Shown here piece by piece: positions 27,017 to 34,003 of a stretch of DNA of 64,000 nucleotides. The translations under genes were made by a program, and so were the position numbers. The notes below the pieces were generated by a model. That model was not told the DNA's origin and searched no databases. It was given only the letters and a program-made list of their open reading frames with translations. This DNA comes from a virus, in the IMG/VR virus record IMGVR_UViG_3300009370_001221, positions 171,364 to 235,363 of that record; one strand, 5' to 3'. Positions within the stretch are counted from its first letter, which is position 1. The number at the start of each line of letters is the position of its first letter.

Positions 27017-27271
27017 TTACGCAGAACCGTTAGCAATAGCGCGGTAACCGGCGCCAACTACGGCACGAGATGCCGTACCCATTCGATACTTCGAACTTGT
27101 GCGTCCTTTCGTATCAACACGGGTGTTGGTATAGACCGGGTGGCCTTGGAAACGAAGACTCTGAATCAGAGCGCCTGGGTTCCCAACATTCCAACGAGCA
27201 GAGATCTGCTTCGCGGTAAGTTCCTGGCCTTCCTGTAGTGCTGAAAGCACCTTTGCTGTTTTGGTTGTCAT
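27017..27271 (-). CDS. Small winged-helix/HTH-type DNA-binding protein
   Basis: 84 aa. KTAKVLSALQEGQELTAKQI followed by NVGNPGALIQSLRFQGHPVY reads as a winged helix-turn-helix (recognition helix around GALIQSLR), with a basic wing (TNTRVDTKGRTSSKY). Similar small HTH proteins are found in marine phages. It has its own consensus promoter and a GC-rich hairpin at its end, so it is a single-gene transcript. An inverted repeat in its leader could be its own operator. Confidence 0.75.
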   Translation of the reverse strand: MTTKTAKVLSALQEGQELTAKQISARWNVGNPGALIQSLRFQGHPVYTNTRVDTKGRTSSKYRMGTASRAVVGAGYRAIANGSA

Positions 27272-27319
27272 ATATGACTCCTTTCAAAATGGCAGATTAA
27301 GGGCCCGCCTTTCCCTATC

Positions 27320-27332
27320 CCACATAATGTGG
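27320..27332. promoter_or_regulatory. Inverted repeat in leader of HTH gene (candidate operator)
   Basis: Perfect 6-base inverted repeat CCACAT-A-ATGTGG, lying about 15-27 bases downstream of the predicted transcription start of the HTH gene. This is a typical place for an autoregulatory operator; function inferred. Confidence 0.4.
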
Positions 27333-27353
27333 AAATCTTTATTACAATATACT

Positions 27354-27382
27354 ATGATACACGATCTAAGGTATATTGTCAA
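27354..27382 (-). promoter_or_regulatory. Consensus promoter of HTH gene
   Basis: Minus strand TTGACA, exactly 17 bases, TATCAT. The -35 is a perfect match to the sigma-70 consensus. It directs transcription into the 27017-27271 gene with a leader of about 75 bases. Confidence 0.8.
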
Positions 27383-27392
27383 GTGTTTTGTG

Positions 27393-27632
27393 TTATTCTT
27401 CGATAATGTCGACGTCTTTTATCGGAAGTACAAAAGTCCAACCTTTTTTGCTGTCCTTAACTTCATATACTTCTGTTTCGTAATCTACTGCAATTACAGT
27501 TCCTTCTCTCACTAGCACTTTCTCATTGGTAATGGGCACGTCAGCAAGCGAATAAAAACCGCCTGGTCGACCCCACTCATCTACAGGAAATAATTTCTTG
27601 TAGGTACATTTTGGTGTATCATAATCACTCAT
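27393..27632 (-). CDS. Hypothetical protein, 79 aa
   Basis: Small acidic protein, probably a beta-barrel of the SH3-like type judging from alternating strands (VREGTVIAVDYETEVYEVK, then GWTFVLPIKDV). Function unknown. Confidence 0.6.
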   Translation of the reverse strand: MSDYDTPKCTYKKLFPVDEWGRPGGFYSLADVPITNEKVLVREGTVIAVDYETEVYEVKDSKKGWTFVLPIKDVDIIEE

Positions 27633-27641
27633 TATTTTCTC

Positions 27642-28220
27642 CTATTTTTCAAAATCTGCAAAGTATTTCTGCCAAGTTTCCTTTGATTTTGCGTTGTCCT
27701 GAGTTAATTTCCCTGATTTCATACCATTGCCACTGTATTCAATATTTAGATAATTACCCGGAAAAACAATATGTTGGGTATCAATGGGAACGCCATTTCC
27801 GCAAACAAAATAAAATGATGGCATATCAATTCGTTGTTCGCCTCGATGTATTTCCCAACATTTTATTTTCTTACCACTATTCCATTCCTTCCACTGCCTG
27901 CAATACTTGTCGTTTTCAAAAGTAACAGTTCCTTTTGACCAGTCCTTGCCATTTAATTTAGGCATCCAGCCAACAGTCTTTTTATTTGTAGGATAATAGA
28001 TCGCAAAAGTGCCCCAACTATCAACTGATAGGAGAGTATTACCAGATAGAAGTTGTTCAATCTCGGCCGTGTTTAATTTTGTTTCTGCTTTGCCTCTCCA
28101 CGTTACACCTTTTTCAGCGGTGCAATTATGTAGACGAGTGTTTTTGGCTTTTATTTCATTTATGTCAGCAATTGCTGACATAGATAAAAGCAATGTTACT
28201 GCGAATAGTATTTTTTTCAT
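27642..28220 (-). CDS. Secreted DUF995-like protein
   Basis: About 192 aa. I start it at the ATG giving MKKILFAVTLLLSMSAIA, a good signal peptide; the open frame extends 16 codons further but without one. The mature protein contains SWGTFAIYYPTNKKTVGWM, a pattern like small periplasmic DUF995 proteins, and Cys residues (YCRQW, IKCWEI, FVCGNG) that could form disulfides. Probably exported to the host periplasm. Family assignment tentative. Confidence 0.6.
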   Translation of the reverse strand: MKKILFAVTLLLSMSAIADINEIKAKNTRLHNCTAEKGVTWRGKAETKLNTAEIEQLLSGNTLLSVDSWGTFAIYYPTNKKTVGWMPKLNGKDWSKGTVTFENDKYCRQWKEWNSGKKIKCWEIHRGEQRIDMPSFYFVCGNGVPIDTQHIVFPGNYLNIEYSGNGMKSGKLTQDNAKSKETWQKYFADFEK

Positions 28221-28221
28221 G

Positions 28222-28446
28222 TTAATCAGTCCCTCTCCATTTAAGTTGAAATTCTTTGCGCGGACCATAGAGTTCGTTCTTCTCGTCCCGGCGTTGCTGT
28301 TCTTCTACTTCTTCAGAATTGAAGTCATCCGTATCTTCAACCATTTTAAATCCAAGATTAGAAAGATATTCAATCATTGATTGTGGATGAAACGAACACA
28401 CTCGTTCGCCATACTCGTTATAAAAACCTGGTCCTTTATATGTCAT
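28222..28446 (-). CDS. Hypothetical protein, 74 aa
   Basis: Short charged protein, GFYNEYGERVCSFHPQSMIE then an acidic/basic helix (SEEVEEQQRRDEKNEL). It starts within an ATGA overlap with the 28443 small gene and ends one base before the DUF995-like gene. No recognised family. Confidence 0.55.
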   Translation of the reverse strand: MTYKGPGFYNEYGERVCSFHPQSMIEYLSNLGFKMVEDTDDFNSEEVEEQQRRDEKNELYGPRKEFQLKWRGTD

Positions 28447-28598
28447 TGCAAACTCTCCAATATTTCGTCAATATCAAATGCGAGCACAGCATCCTCTGGG
28501 AGGGTATGCTCAATTGCAACTATGTCCTCATCGGACATTTCTGCCAGCTTGTCTTTAATAAACTCGCGTGTCATCCAAAATAATCGTTCAGCATCCAT
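28443..28598 (-). CDS. Small acidic protein, 51 aa
   Basis: Short gene reading MDAERLFWMTREFIKDKLAE and continuing with an acidic helical end (EHTLPEDAVLAFDIDEILES). Evidence is the exact packing: the ATG shares a base with the HAD stop (TAATG) and the stop overlaps the next ATG (ATGA). Codons are plausible throughout. Function unknown. Confidence 0.6.
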   Translation of the reverse strand: MDAERLFWMTREFIKDKLAEMSDEDIVAIEHTLPEDAVLAFDIDEILESLQ

Positions 28599-29038
28599 TA
28601 AAAGTCTCCATTATCGACTTGAAATACGCGGAGTCCATTGCGTCTCCACATGTCCACAACTCTGTTTCTGTCGTCAAATGCCATTGTAGGATTGAATCCA
28701 AACTTCTTCATATCCGCAAGCATATTTTCTTTAACCTCAGAATCGGAATGGTATTGTTCCCACATACCTCGGAACAATGCTAGGTCGTACTTAACACCAG
28801 CATCTTTTAATTGCTTGAGCGTCAAGTCTTTGTCTTGCTCAAGCCGCCCTGTGGAAATAATAATACGATGCCCTGCCTCTTTCAGCAATTTGGCCATCAT
28901 CACGACATCCTTGTTGGGAGTGTCCCAGATCATGTCCGCACGAAAGGCTTTCCAATCTTTCGGTTTTTGCTCAACATGATGGCGCCGATGGTCAATGTCC
29001 ATCAGCGTCCCATCCACATCAAAGATGACATCTGCCAT
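28598..29038 (-). CDS. HAD phosphatase, polynucleotide 3'-phosphatase-like
   Basis: About 146 aa. I use the ATG of MADVIFDVDGTLMDIDHRR, with a GGGA upstream and no overlap of the previous gene. Motif I is DVDGT, motif II ISTGRLEQ, and the end has MAFDDRNRVVDMWRRNGLRV, matching the phosphatase half of T4 polynucleotide kinase/phosphatase (PseT). The kinase half is missing. It probably removes 3'-phosphates from nucleic acid ends during repair; a nucleotide phosphatase is the alternative. Confidence 0.8.
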   Translation of the reverse strand: MADVIFDVDGTLMDIDHRRHHVEQKPKDWKAFRADMIWDTPNKDVVMMAKLLKEAGHRIIISTGRLEQDKDLTLKQLKDAGVKYDLALFRGMWEQYHSDSEVKENMLADMKKFGFNPTMAFDDRNRVVDMWRRNGLRVFQVDNGDF

Positions 29039-29039
29039 A

Positions 29040-29483
29040 TTATTTCCCATTGATATTCCACACAGGTTTAAACCGTTTAAGTAGTGCATCTTCTTCCTGA
29101 TCCACTAAATTAATTTCACGTGTAACCTGTTCTCCAAGTAACATATACGATTGTTTGATACTATCACAAACTCTTCCGTATATTTTAATCTCTTGCCCAC
29201 TGTTGATTGTATCTCTTATCAGTTTCGCTTTATTGATCCCAGTGGCACTTCCTCCACGCCATCCTCCGCGATGTTCACCTAGTCGTTTATTGATGCCCTT
29301 ACTAGCCATGCCTATGTAAACAACTGAATCGCCAACTACCCAGGCATATATTTGTCCTTGCGATAGTTTAAATTCTGGATCCTCTATCTTGTATTTGACT
29401 TCTTCTCCATCAAGATAGATACTGCCCGCCGGCCGGAAGGCGTACTCTTGTAAGTCTTGTAGCCGGCAGGAAGTAAATTCCAT
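29040..29483 (-). CDS. GIY-YIG nuclease-domain protein
   Basis: 147 aa. The domain core reads IYAWVVGDSVVYIGMASKG, then INKRLGEHR with the catalytic-type Arg, a later Glu (LLGEQVTREI) and FKPVWN at the end, all in GIY-YIG order (IYA/YIG replacing GIY-YIG). Could be a homing-type, repair or DNA-degrading endonuclease. It sits in a dense early-type cluster, just before the HAD phosphatase gene. Confidence 0.75.
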   Translation of the reverse strand: MEFTSCRLQDLQEYAFRPAGSIYLDGEEVKYKIEDPEFKLSQGQIYAWVVGDSVVYIGMASKGINKRLGEHRGGWRGGSATGINKAKLIRDTINSGQEIKIYGRVCDSIKQSYMLLGEQVTREINLVDQEEDALLKRFKPVWNINGK

Positions 29484-29486
29484 TTG

Positions 29487-29810
29487 TTATATCTTCTCGA
29501 GCATCGTCCCCGGAACACGCCATGAGCCATACTGCCCGCAATCAACAACTACGCGAGTCCGTTTGACTTCCACAACATCGCCCGTCATCTGCTTCGGAAC
29601 ACGGCCACGGTTAGTCTTACGACCACTCGTTACCATAACACGGTCACCTGGCTGTAGAGCACCAATACGTGCCTTACCCTTGCGGCGGCGTGCCTCCATG
29701 ACCAGTTTGCTTACAGCCTTCAACTGATCCATGTCCATTGCGTCAAAGTCCACTCGATGAAGAGCGTCGATTGCTTCTTTGTTTTTCTCTTGTTCGTTAA
29801 AGCCTTCCAT
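29487..29810 (-). CDS. Conserved phage protein with SH3/KOW-like C-terminus
   Basis: About 107 aa from the ATG of MEGFNEQEKNKEAIDALHR, chosen because it follows the stop of the 29812 gene by one base. A basic helix (KLVMEARRRKGKARIG) precedes a small barrel (LQPGDRVMVTSGRKTNRGRV, then RVVVDCGQYGSWRVPG) resembling a KOW/SH3-like nucleic-acid-binding fold seen in marine T4-like phages. Function unknown. Confidence 0.65.
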   Translation of the reverse strand: MEGFNEQEKNKEAIDALHRVDFDAMDMDQLKAVSKLVMEARRRKGKARIGALQPGDRVMVTSGRKTNRGRVPKQMTGDVVEVKRTRVVVDCGQYGSWRVPGTMLEKI

Positions 29811-29811
29811 A

Positions 29812-29973
29812 TTAATACCCCGTAAGTATCTTAAGGTTGATTTCATTTGCATCACACATCTCGATAATCTCGTCGTTAGTCATCCACTTGGCGACCATTA
29901 CTACGAAATTATCAGGATCCAGTAATCCTTCCTGTACTGCTTCACAAAGACGTTCACGTGCATCGCGGTCCAT
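29812..29973 (-). CDS. Small conserved phage protein, 53 aa
   Basis: Reads MDRDARERLCEAVQEGLLDP then VMVAKWMTNDEIIEMCDANE. It is packed without gaps: its ATG shares a base with the stop of the 29973 gene (TAATG) and its stop is one base from the next start. Short proteins with this W-M-T/S-x-D-x-I pattern occur in marine T4-like phages. Function unknown. Confidence 0.65.
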   Translation of the reverse strand: MDRDARERLCEAVQEGLLDPDNFVVMVAKWMTNDEIIEMCDANEINLKILTGY

Positions 29974-30263
29974 TAGAAGTACCTCACGCGAGTGGAATCT
30001 GTGTTTTCGAATATATCCGTTTTGTCGCGCCGTATACCGGGCAATGCTCCTTTCGGAACTTCGTTTTCAGTCAAGTAGCCAAATCCCTTGTAATTGCCGG
30101 AGTCCATAAGGACTTGCTCAACCATCAGCATCACGCCTTGTCGCCAGTAGCGATCAACAGGAACGTATTTGCTTTCTACTTCGCTCCAACGCATGGACGC
30201 TTCAAGGGCTCGATTTGCTATACCCTTGACTTTTTCAACTTCGATTGTCTTTCGACTTGCCAT
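29973..30263 (-). CDS. Conserved phage protein, 96 aa
   Basis: Basic helical N-terminus (ASRKTIEVEKVKGIANRALE), then YWRQGVMLMVEQVLMDSGNY and GFGYLTENEVPKGALPGI, a pattern familiar from small proteins of T4-like cyanophages. First gene of a transcript led by the AAGCACTTA-box promoter; a GGAG ribosome-binding site precedes it. Function unknown, probably early. Confidence 0.65.
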   Translation of the reverse strand: MASRKTIEVEKVKGIANRALEASMRWSEVESKYVPVDRYWRQGVMLMVEQVLMDSGNYKGFGYLTENEVPKGALPGIRRDKTDIFENTDSTRVRYF

Positions 30264-30296
30264 TTATTTGCTCCAGTAAATTAGCATCATACCACT

Positions 30297-30383
30297 ATTA
30301 TAGCAAATATAGACGAATTGTCTACTATTTTTGTGCTGTAAGTGCTTGATTCTGCTGGATTTTTAAGATTTTTGTAAGTGCTT
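30297..30383 (-). promoter_or_regulatory. Promoter with two AAGCACTTA boxes
   Basis: Minus strand GTAGAC, 17 bases, TATAAT with TGC in front. Perfect AAGCACTTA boxes lie at 30339-30347 (13 bases above the -35) and 30375-30383 (36 bases further up). Same architecture as the 25229-25314 element. Confidence 0.75.
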
Positions 30384-30398
30384 GATTTTAAAGGGTTT

Positions 30399-30818
30399 TC
30401 AGAAATCGCTAGAATCAGCGATTTTTGCGCTTTCTAAGTATTTTCCCAAGTCGTGACCATTCAGATAAAACATCGTAGCCAGTTTTTCATCAAATATTGA
30501 GATATTCATATATTTCTGTATTCTGCCCATTTTGTTGACATGTATGAAATATGGGCTCGGCATGCGTTTATCCAAGTCCAGATATAGGCGTTGTTTTCCT
30601 GTTACAGATACAGTACTGAGATCAAATCTGTATTCTTTTAGTTTTAACTCTTTTGTGAATGTAAGATAACCTGGTTTTGTGAGTCGCAGACCACTAGAAC
30701 CTCTGACATTATACCACCAAAACAGAGTATACTTTCGTATATTTTCTGTGTTGCGTGGGATATCCAAGAGATCCATAAATTTAATAGTATAATCATTTTT
30801 ATTTAATCTGTTACTCAC
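30399..30818 (-). CDS. Hypothetical protein, 139 aa
   Basis: Basic protein without recognised domain; segments FWWYNVRGSSGLRLTKPGYL and LYLDLDKRMPSPYFIHV resemble small phage proteins that mimic a nuclease-subunit fold, but not enough to name. It overlaps the upstream 30811 gene by 8 bases. Confidence 0.6.
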   Translation of the reverse strand: MSNRLNKNDYTIKFMDLLDIPRNTENIRKYTLFWWYNVRGSSGLRLTKPGYLTFTKELKLKEYRFDLSTVSVTGKQRLYLDLDKRMPSPYFIHVNKMGRIQKYMNISIFDEKLATMFYLNGHDLGKYLESAKIADSSDF

Positions 30819-31104
30819 CTTTTTCTACTTTCTTACCTTCTGATAATAAGAAGACTTCGAACTTATTAGTTCTGAATTGCTGATTTAATTTTTTTGCTAG
30901 GTTATGTGCGTGTCCTGGATTACCAAATACAACTCGTTTATATTTTGGCCCAGGGTAATTGACAAGTAAGTTGCTAGTTTTTAAATTAATAGGCTGACCA
31001 TCATAAAACACCGCCCAAATGCCTTCTACTTTTAGTATTTGGTCGGATTTATATGTGTCTTTATTTGTATGCTCTAAAATTACTTCTGGTTTAGGCCTGC
31101 TCAT
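30811..31104 (-). CDS. Hypothetical protein, 97 aa
   Basis: Small basic protein, ending KVEKGE, with a strand-rich start (LKVEGIWAVFYDGQPINL) and a helix (NPGHAHNLAKKLNQQF). A clear GGAG precedes the ATG. Its leader holds a 24-base perfect palindrome and a late-promoter-like GATAAATA. Function unknown. Confidence 0.6.
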   Translation of the reverse strand: MSRPKPEVILEHTNKDTYKSDQILKVEGIWAVFYDGQPINLKTSNLLVNYPGPKYKRVVFGNPGHAHNLAKKLNQQFRTNKFEVFLLSEGKKVEKGE

Positions 31105-31123
31105 TAGTTTAAGTCACTCCTGT

Positions 31124-31147
31124 ATAGTTATATACGTATATAACTAT
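31124..31147. promoter_or_regulatory. 24-base perfect palindrome
   Basis: Perfect palindrome centred on ACGT (half-site ATAGTTATATAC), in the leader of the 30811 gene and overlapping the late-promoter-like site by three bases. Candidate operator or RNA hairpin; its AT-rich nature makes a protein-binding site plausible. Confidence 0.5.
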
Positions 31148-31152
31148 TTATC
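31145..31152 (-). promoter_or_regulatory. Late-promoter-like site GATAAATA
   Basis: Matches the NATAAATA form of T4-like late promoters described for marine T4-like phages, about 40 bases upstream of the 30811-31104 gene. Confidence 0.35.
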
Positions 31153-31161
31153 GTGGCTTAA

Positions 31162-31401
31162 CTAGAACTCTCCGGCGTCAAACTCTACTTCTATTACTTG
31201 ATTTTGTATGATTTGGTCTTGTAATTGTATGATTTGCTCTTGACAAGTAGCGATATGTGTCAAAAGGACCGCTAACGAGTGTTCTAAATCATTACAATGT
31301 TGTTTGCCTATTCTTAATTCACTTTGCCCACTATGCTTTAGTCCAGCAATTTGGTGTAGCAAGTTTTCAATAGGGCGTAGGTTAAGTTGTGGACTTGACA
31401 T
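31162..31401 (-). CDS. Hypothetical helical protein, 79 aa
   Basis: Entirely helical in appearance with a C-terminal coiled-coil-like stretch rich in Gln and Ile (EQIIQLQDQIIQNQVIEVEF). It overlaps the upstream gene by 20 bases. Possibly a small assembly chaperone or structural protein; no family recognised. Confidence 0.55.
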   Translation of the reverse strand: MSSPQLNLRPIENLLHQIAGLKHSGQSELRIGKQHCNDLEHSLAVLLTHIATCQEQIIQLQDQIIQNQVIEVEFDAGEF

Positions 31402-31870
31402 ACTTTAATGCTTCCTTTGCATCCTCTACTGACTTGTATGGACCTTTGTATCCATATCTATCTAGCGTAATAAGTTTTGGACAGTATGCAGTAGTCCAAC
31501 CTATCTTATTAAAGTTTATAATATAGTGCCCGGCACAAAACCAACACTTGCTGTCCTTGCGTTTAGTAAACATTGGTAGTTTACGTGCTAGGTCAAATAT
31601 TGTATTGTATCCATTTTTGGAATTGATAGGGTAGTTGTATACTTCTTCTTCTACTTTTGTATCGCGAGTATTCTCTTTATTAAATTTAATAAACCGTAAG
31701 GGATATTTCTTTAATAAGTTTTTCTTATTCTCAAAGGCACTTTTGCGACCGTTTGCTGTTATAACGAACGCATCGCCTAATTTGTTAAGCATGCCTATAC
31801 TTTTACCATCTTTAGAAAGGATCCAGAAACGATCCTTTATTAATGGTTTTGCTATTGTGTCTTTTGTCAT
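31382..31870 (-). CDS. Hypothetical protein, 162 aa
   Basis: Basic protein with two similar beta-rich segments (DRFWILSKDGKSIGMLNK; later WTTAYCPKLITLDRYGYK) and a CWFCAGHY motif that could bind metal. No family recognised. Overlaps neighbours by 4 and 20 bases. Confidence 0.55.
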   Translation of the reverse strand: MTKDTIAKPLIKDRFWILSKDGKSIGMLNKLGDAFVITANGRKSAFENKKNLLKKYPLRFIKFNKENTRDTKVEEEVYNYPINSKNGYNTIFDLARKLPMFTKRKDSKCWFCAGHYIINFNKIGWTTAYCPKLITLDRYGYKGPYKSVEDAKEALKYVKSTT

Positions 31871-32145
31871 CGTCCTATGTCCTTGATGCAGTCTTCGCTA
31901 ATCACCATATATGGACCTTTATTAAAGGCCGGCGCAATAGTGTGATTAGACTTATATGATTTTCGTTTTGGTAATGCGCCTAGAACTCTAGAGTCGTGTG
32001 AGGGAATATCTTTTGTAGGGCAGTTTGTTTCGTAATTAGGAAAAGGATTCACAGTAGAAGTAAATCTTATTTTCTTTTTTCGGCCTATTGCTTTATTGCG
32101 TCTCTTACGATACGCCGCCGCCATACGTTCTTGATATGTGTTCAT
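31867..32145 (-). CDS. Hypothetical basic protein, 92 aa
   Basis: The N-terminus is strongly basic (RMAAAYRKRRNKAIGRKKKI), and the rest is short strands. Likely nucleic-acid-associated. It overlaps the 31382 gene by 4 bases. Confidence 0.5.
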   Translation of the reverse strand: MNTYQERMAAAYRKRRNKAIGRKKKIRFTSTVNPFPNYETNCPTKDIPSHDSRVLGALPKRKSYKSNHTIAPAFNKGPYMVISEDCIKDIGR

Positions 32146-32151
32146 TTAATG

Positions 32152-32433
32152 CTATTTGTCCTTCAAGTATTCTAATGTTTCAGACAACTGTGGTTTTCGA
32201 TCTTTAAATTTATCAATGGTATCTTTCCATTGTTTTTTATCAGTAACAAAATTAGGGTATGCACCTATTGCTTTTCCTATAGTACGATCCAACTCATCCA
32301 TAGTAGTTAAATCTTGTTTTGCTTCTAATACTTTGCGTTTAGCATCCAAACCAAACGTATTCTTAAACCAGATGTTTAGTCTATCGCTAATGTTTACTAC
32401 TTTTCTAAACGTTTTTCTACTGATTATCTTCAA
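32152..32433 (-). CDS. Hypothetical helical protein, 93 aa
   Basis: Lys-rich helical protein (SRKTFRKVVNISDRLNIWF; KVLEAKQDLTTMDELDRTIG). Immediately downstream of the gp4-like gene, which it overlaps by 4 bases, so it may take part in head assembly; this is context only. Confidence 0.5.
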   Translation of the reverse strand: MKIISRKTFRKVVNISDRLNIWFKNTFGLDAKRKVLEAKQDLTTMDELDRTIGKAIGAYPNFVTDKKQWKDTIDKFKDRKPQLSETLEYLKDK

Positions 32434-32810
32434 AACAATTCCCTTTCTGTTAATACTTGAAACTCATACCCATGATCTATACAATATAATCTAGCGGCTC
32501 TCCACTTGGCTCTGTTTACACTCCAAGATGTCTGCCACTTAGGTTTAATTTCAATAATTTTCTCAATAGTCTTGCCTTCAATATCCTTGTACTTTACATA
32601 AAAATCTGGATAGTAATTGTGTGTACGCTCATCTTTTGGTGATACATATGGAATATGGATTGGCTCACTATCCCATTTTAATATATTCTCTGAACGATCA
32701 CAATAGATCATAAATCTCCGTTCCCACATCGATCTATATATTGCATCCTTCTTATCAAGTTTAGACTTGTTTTTAGGTATATACTTTCCTTTAATTGCTG
32801 TGTTTCTCAT
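32430..32810 (-). CDS. T4 gp4-like head completion nuclease
   Basis: About 126 aa from the ATG of MRNTAIKGKYIPKNKSKLD, chosen because it lies one base after the preceding stop. AIYRSMWERRFMIYCDRSEN, IPYVSPKDERTHNYYPDFYV and IEIKPKWQT match T4 gp4 (head completion protein) and preserve a nuclease-like E...PDF...EIKP pattern of the PD-(D/E)xK type. The end YEFQVLTERELF also fits. Expected to act in capsid maturation or DNA end trimming before tail joining. Confidence 0.88.
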   Translation of the reverse strand: MRNTAIKGKYIPKNKSKLDKKDAIYRSMWERRFMIYCDRSENILKWDSEPIHIPYVSPKDERTHNYYPDFYVKYKDIEGKTIEKIIEIKPKWQTSWSVNRAKWRAARLYCIDHGYEFQVLTERELF

Positions 32811-32811
32811 T

Positions 32812-33141
32812 TTACATCCATAAGTCTGTGTAGTGCTTTCCAAACAATGCAAATCCGTCTTTAGTGTCTTGCCAACGCTCATCAGTCCAATAGTCTATAT
32901 CACTGTCTGTATCTCCGACAACATTCTCGAAAGCAATAATCATTTTATCAATTGCATCGGACCAATCTTCAAATTCCTCAAAGTCTTGTGGATAACTTTG
33001 CGAGTTATCTCGCAATTGTTCTAGAGCAGGAATAATTATTAATGCTAATGTGTGATCCAATGCCCATGTATCCCATGGGTGTATTTCTACATCAATGTCA
33101 AAACTGCCATCATTTTGCGGCTCACCAATGTCAACTCTCAT
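32812..33141 (-). CDS. Conserved phage protein, 109 aa
   Basis: Acidic, Trp-rich protein with the recognisable HPWDTWALDHTLALIIIPAL segment, which occurs in conserved proteins of many phages of unknown function, plus IDKMIIAFENV and LFGKHYTDLW. It overlaps the thioesterase gene by 4 bases and precedes the gp4-like gene. Confidence 0.7.
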   Translation of the reverse strand: MRVDIGEPQNDGSFDIDVEIHPWDTWALDHTLALIIIPALEQLRDNSQSYPQDFEEFEDWSDAIDKMIIAFENVVGDTDSDIDYWTDERWQDTKDGFALFGKHYTDLWM

Positions 33142-33488
33142 TTTATTTTCCTCGGCCTTCCCTCATCATCAAGGGCAACATTTACAAAATCTCCACATGC
33201 TACTCTAGTTTTACCTACATATACATCAATGTGTACAGTTGCAGATGTTGTCCCTAACTTTACAATGTGTCCATAACAAGAGACTAAATCTCCTATTTGT
33301 ACACACTTAAAAAATTCTATATTATTAACTGCTCGGGTAGCACTCTTTCCTTCTGGTGCTATATGTGCAGATGCCAAGTCCATTAAACCCATAAGCCAGC
33401 CACCAAATATATCGCCCCGAGCATTGGTGTCTCGCGGCATTGCTGATACTTGTATAACTAATTTGCCTAGTAATTCGTTAAAAGCCAT
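33138..33488 (-). CDS. Hotdog-fold acyl-CoA thioesterase (YciA-like)
   Basis: 116 aa, the length of bacterial YciA. MPRDTNARGDIFGGWLMGLMD carries the family motif (N-x-x-G-D-I-F-G-G-W-L) with the catalytic Asp region, followed by RAVNNIEFFKCVQIGDLVSC. It would hydrolyse acyl-CoA. Metabolic genes of this kind are uncommon in phages; it may adjust lipid or cofactor pools, or supply a chemical tailoring step. Overlaps PurN by 22 bases. Confidence 0.88.
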   Translation of the reverse strand: MAFNELLGKLVIQVSAMPRDTNARGDIFGGWLMGLMDLASAHIAPEGKSATRAVNNIEFFKCVQIGDLVSCYGHIVKLGTTSATVHIDVYVGKTRVACGDFVNVALDDEGRPRKIK

Positions 33489-34003
33489 TTAATTGTCCTT
33501 GGATATAACTCATGTTCTACTTTGTGTATTCGTTGTTCTAAATCCTCTAAACTATCATGGTTGAGTATGGGAACTCTTATTTGCTCTATAACAGAGCCAG
33601 TATCCATTCCCTCATCTACATAATGTACTGTAACGCCGGTCTCATTAACACCTGCGTCAAATGCTTGCTTAATAGCACCCGCCCCCTTGAACTCTGGAAG
33701 TAAAGATGGATGAATGTTGATAATGTGCGATTCCCAGCGTTGTACGAAACCAGGGCTCAAGAGTCGCATAAAGCCGGCGAGTACTATTAAGTCTATTTTG
33801 TATTCTTCACATATATTTGTTGTTCTATGTTCTAATCGTTTAAGGCTAGACAATACATACGTAGGTATTCCTGCCTCTTCTGCTCTAGTCAATCCATAGG
33901 CATTAGGCTTGTCAGACAAAACATACTTAACAGGCAAGTTTGCGTCTATAATTGCCTGCAAGTTTGTTCCTGAACCAGATAGTAATACAACTATTCCTGA
34001 CAC
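33467..34003 (-). CDS. purN: Phosphoribosylglycinamide formyltransferase (PurN)
   Basis: 178 aa, near the usual 190-210. Transfers a formyl group from 10-formyl-THF to GAR in purine synthesis. VVLLSGSGTNLQAIIDA at the start, INIHPSLLPEFKGAGAI with catalytic Asn/His, and TVHYVDEGMDTGSVIEQ with catalytic Asp are all intact. PurN is a known auxiliary metabolic gene of marine T4-like phages and fits the purine theme here (GuaC, a phosphoribosyltransferase and FolE). Confidence 0.94.
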   Translation of the reverse strand: MSGIVVLLSGSGTNLQAIIDANLPVKYVLSDKPNAYGLTRAEEAGIPTYVLSSLKRLEHRTTNICEEYKIDLIVLAGFMRLLSPGFVQRWESHIINIHPSLLPEFKGAGAIKQAFDAGVNETGVTVHYVDEGMDTGSVIEQIRVPILNHDSLEDLEQRIHKVEHELYPRTIKWLLTNY

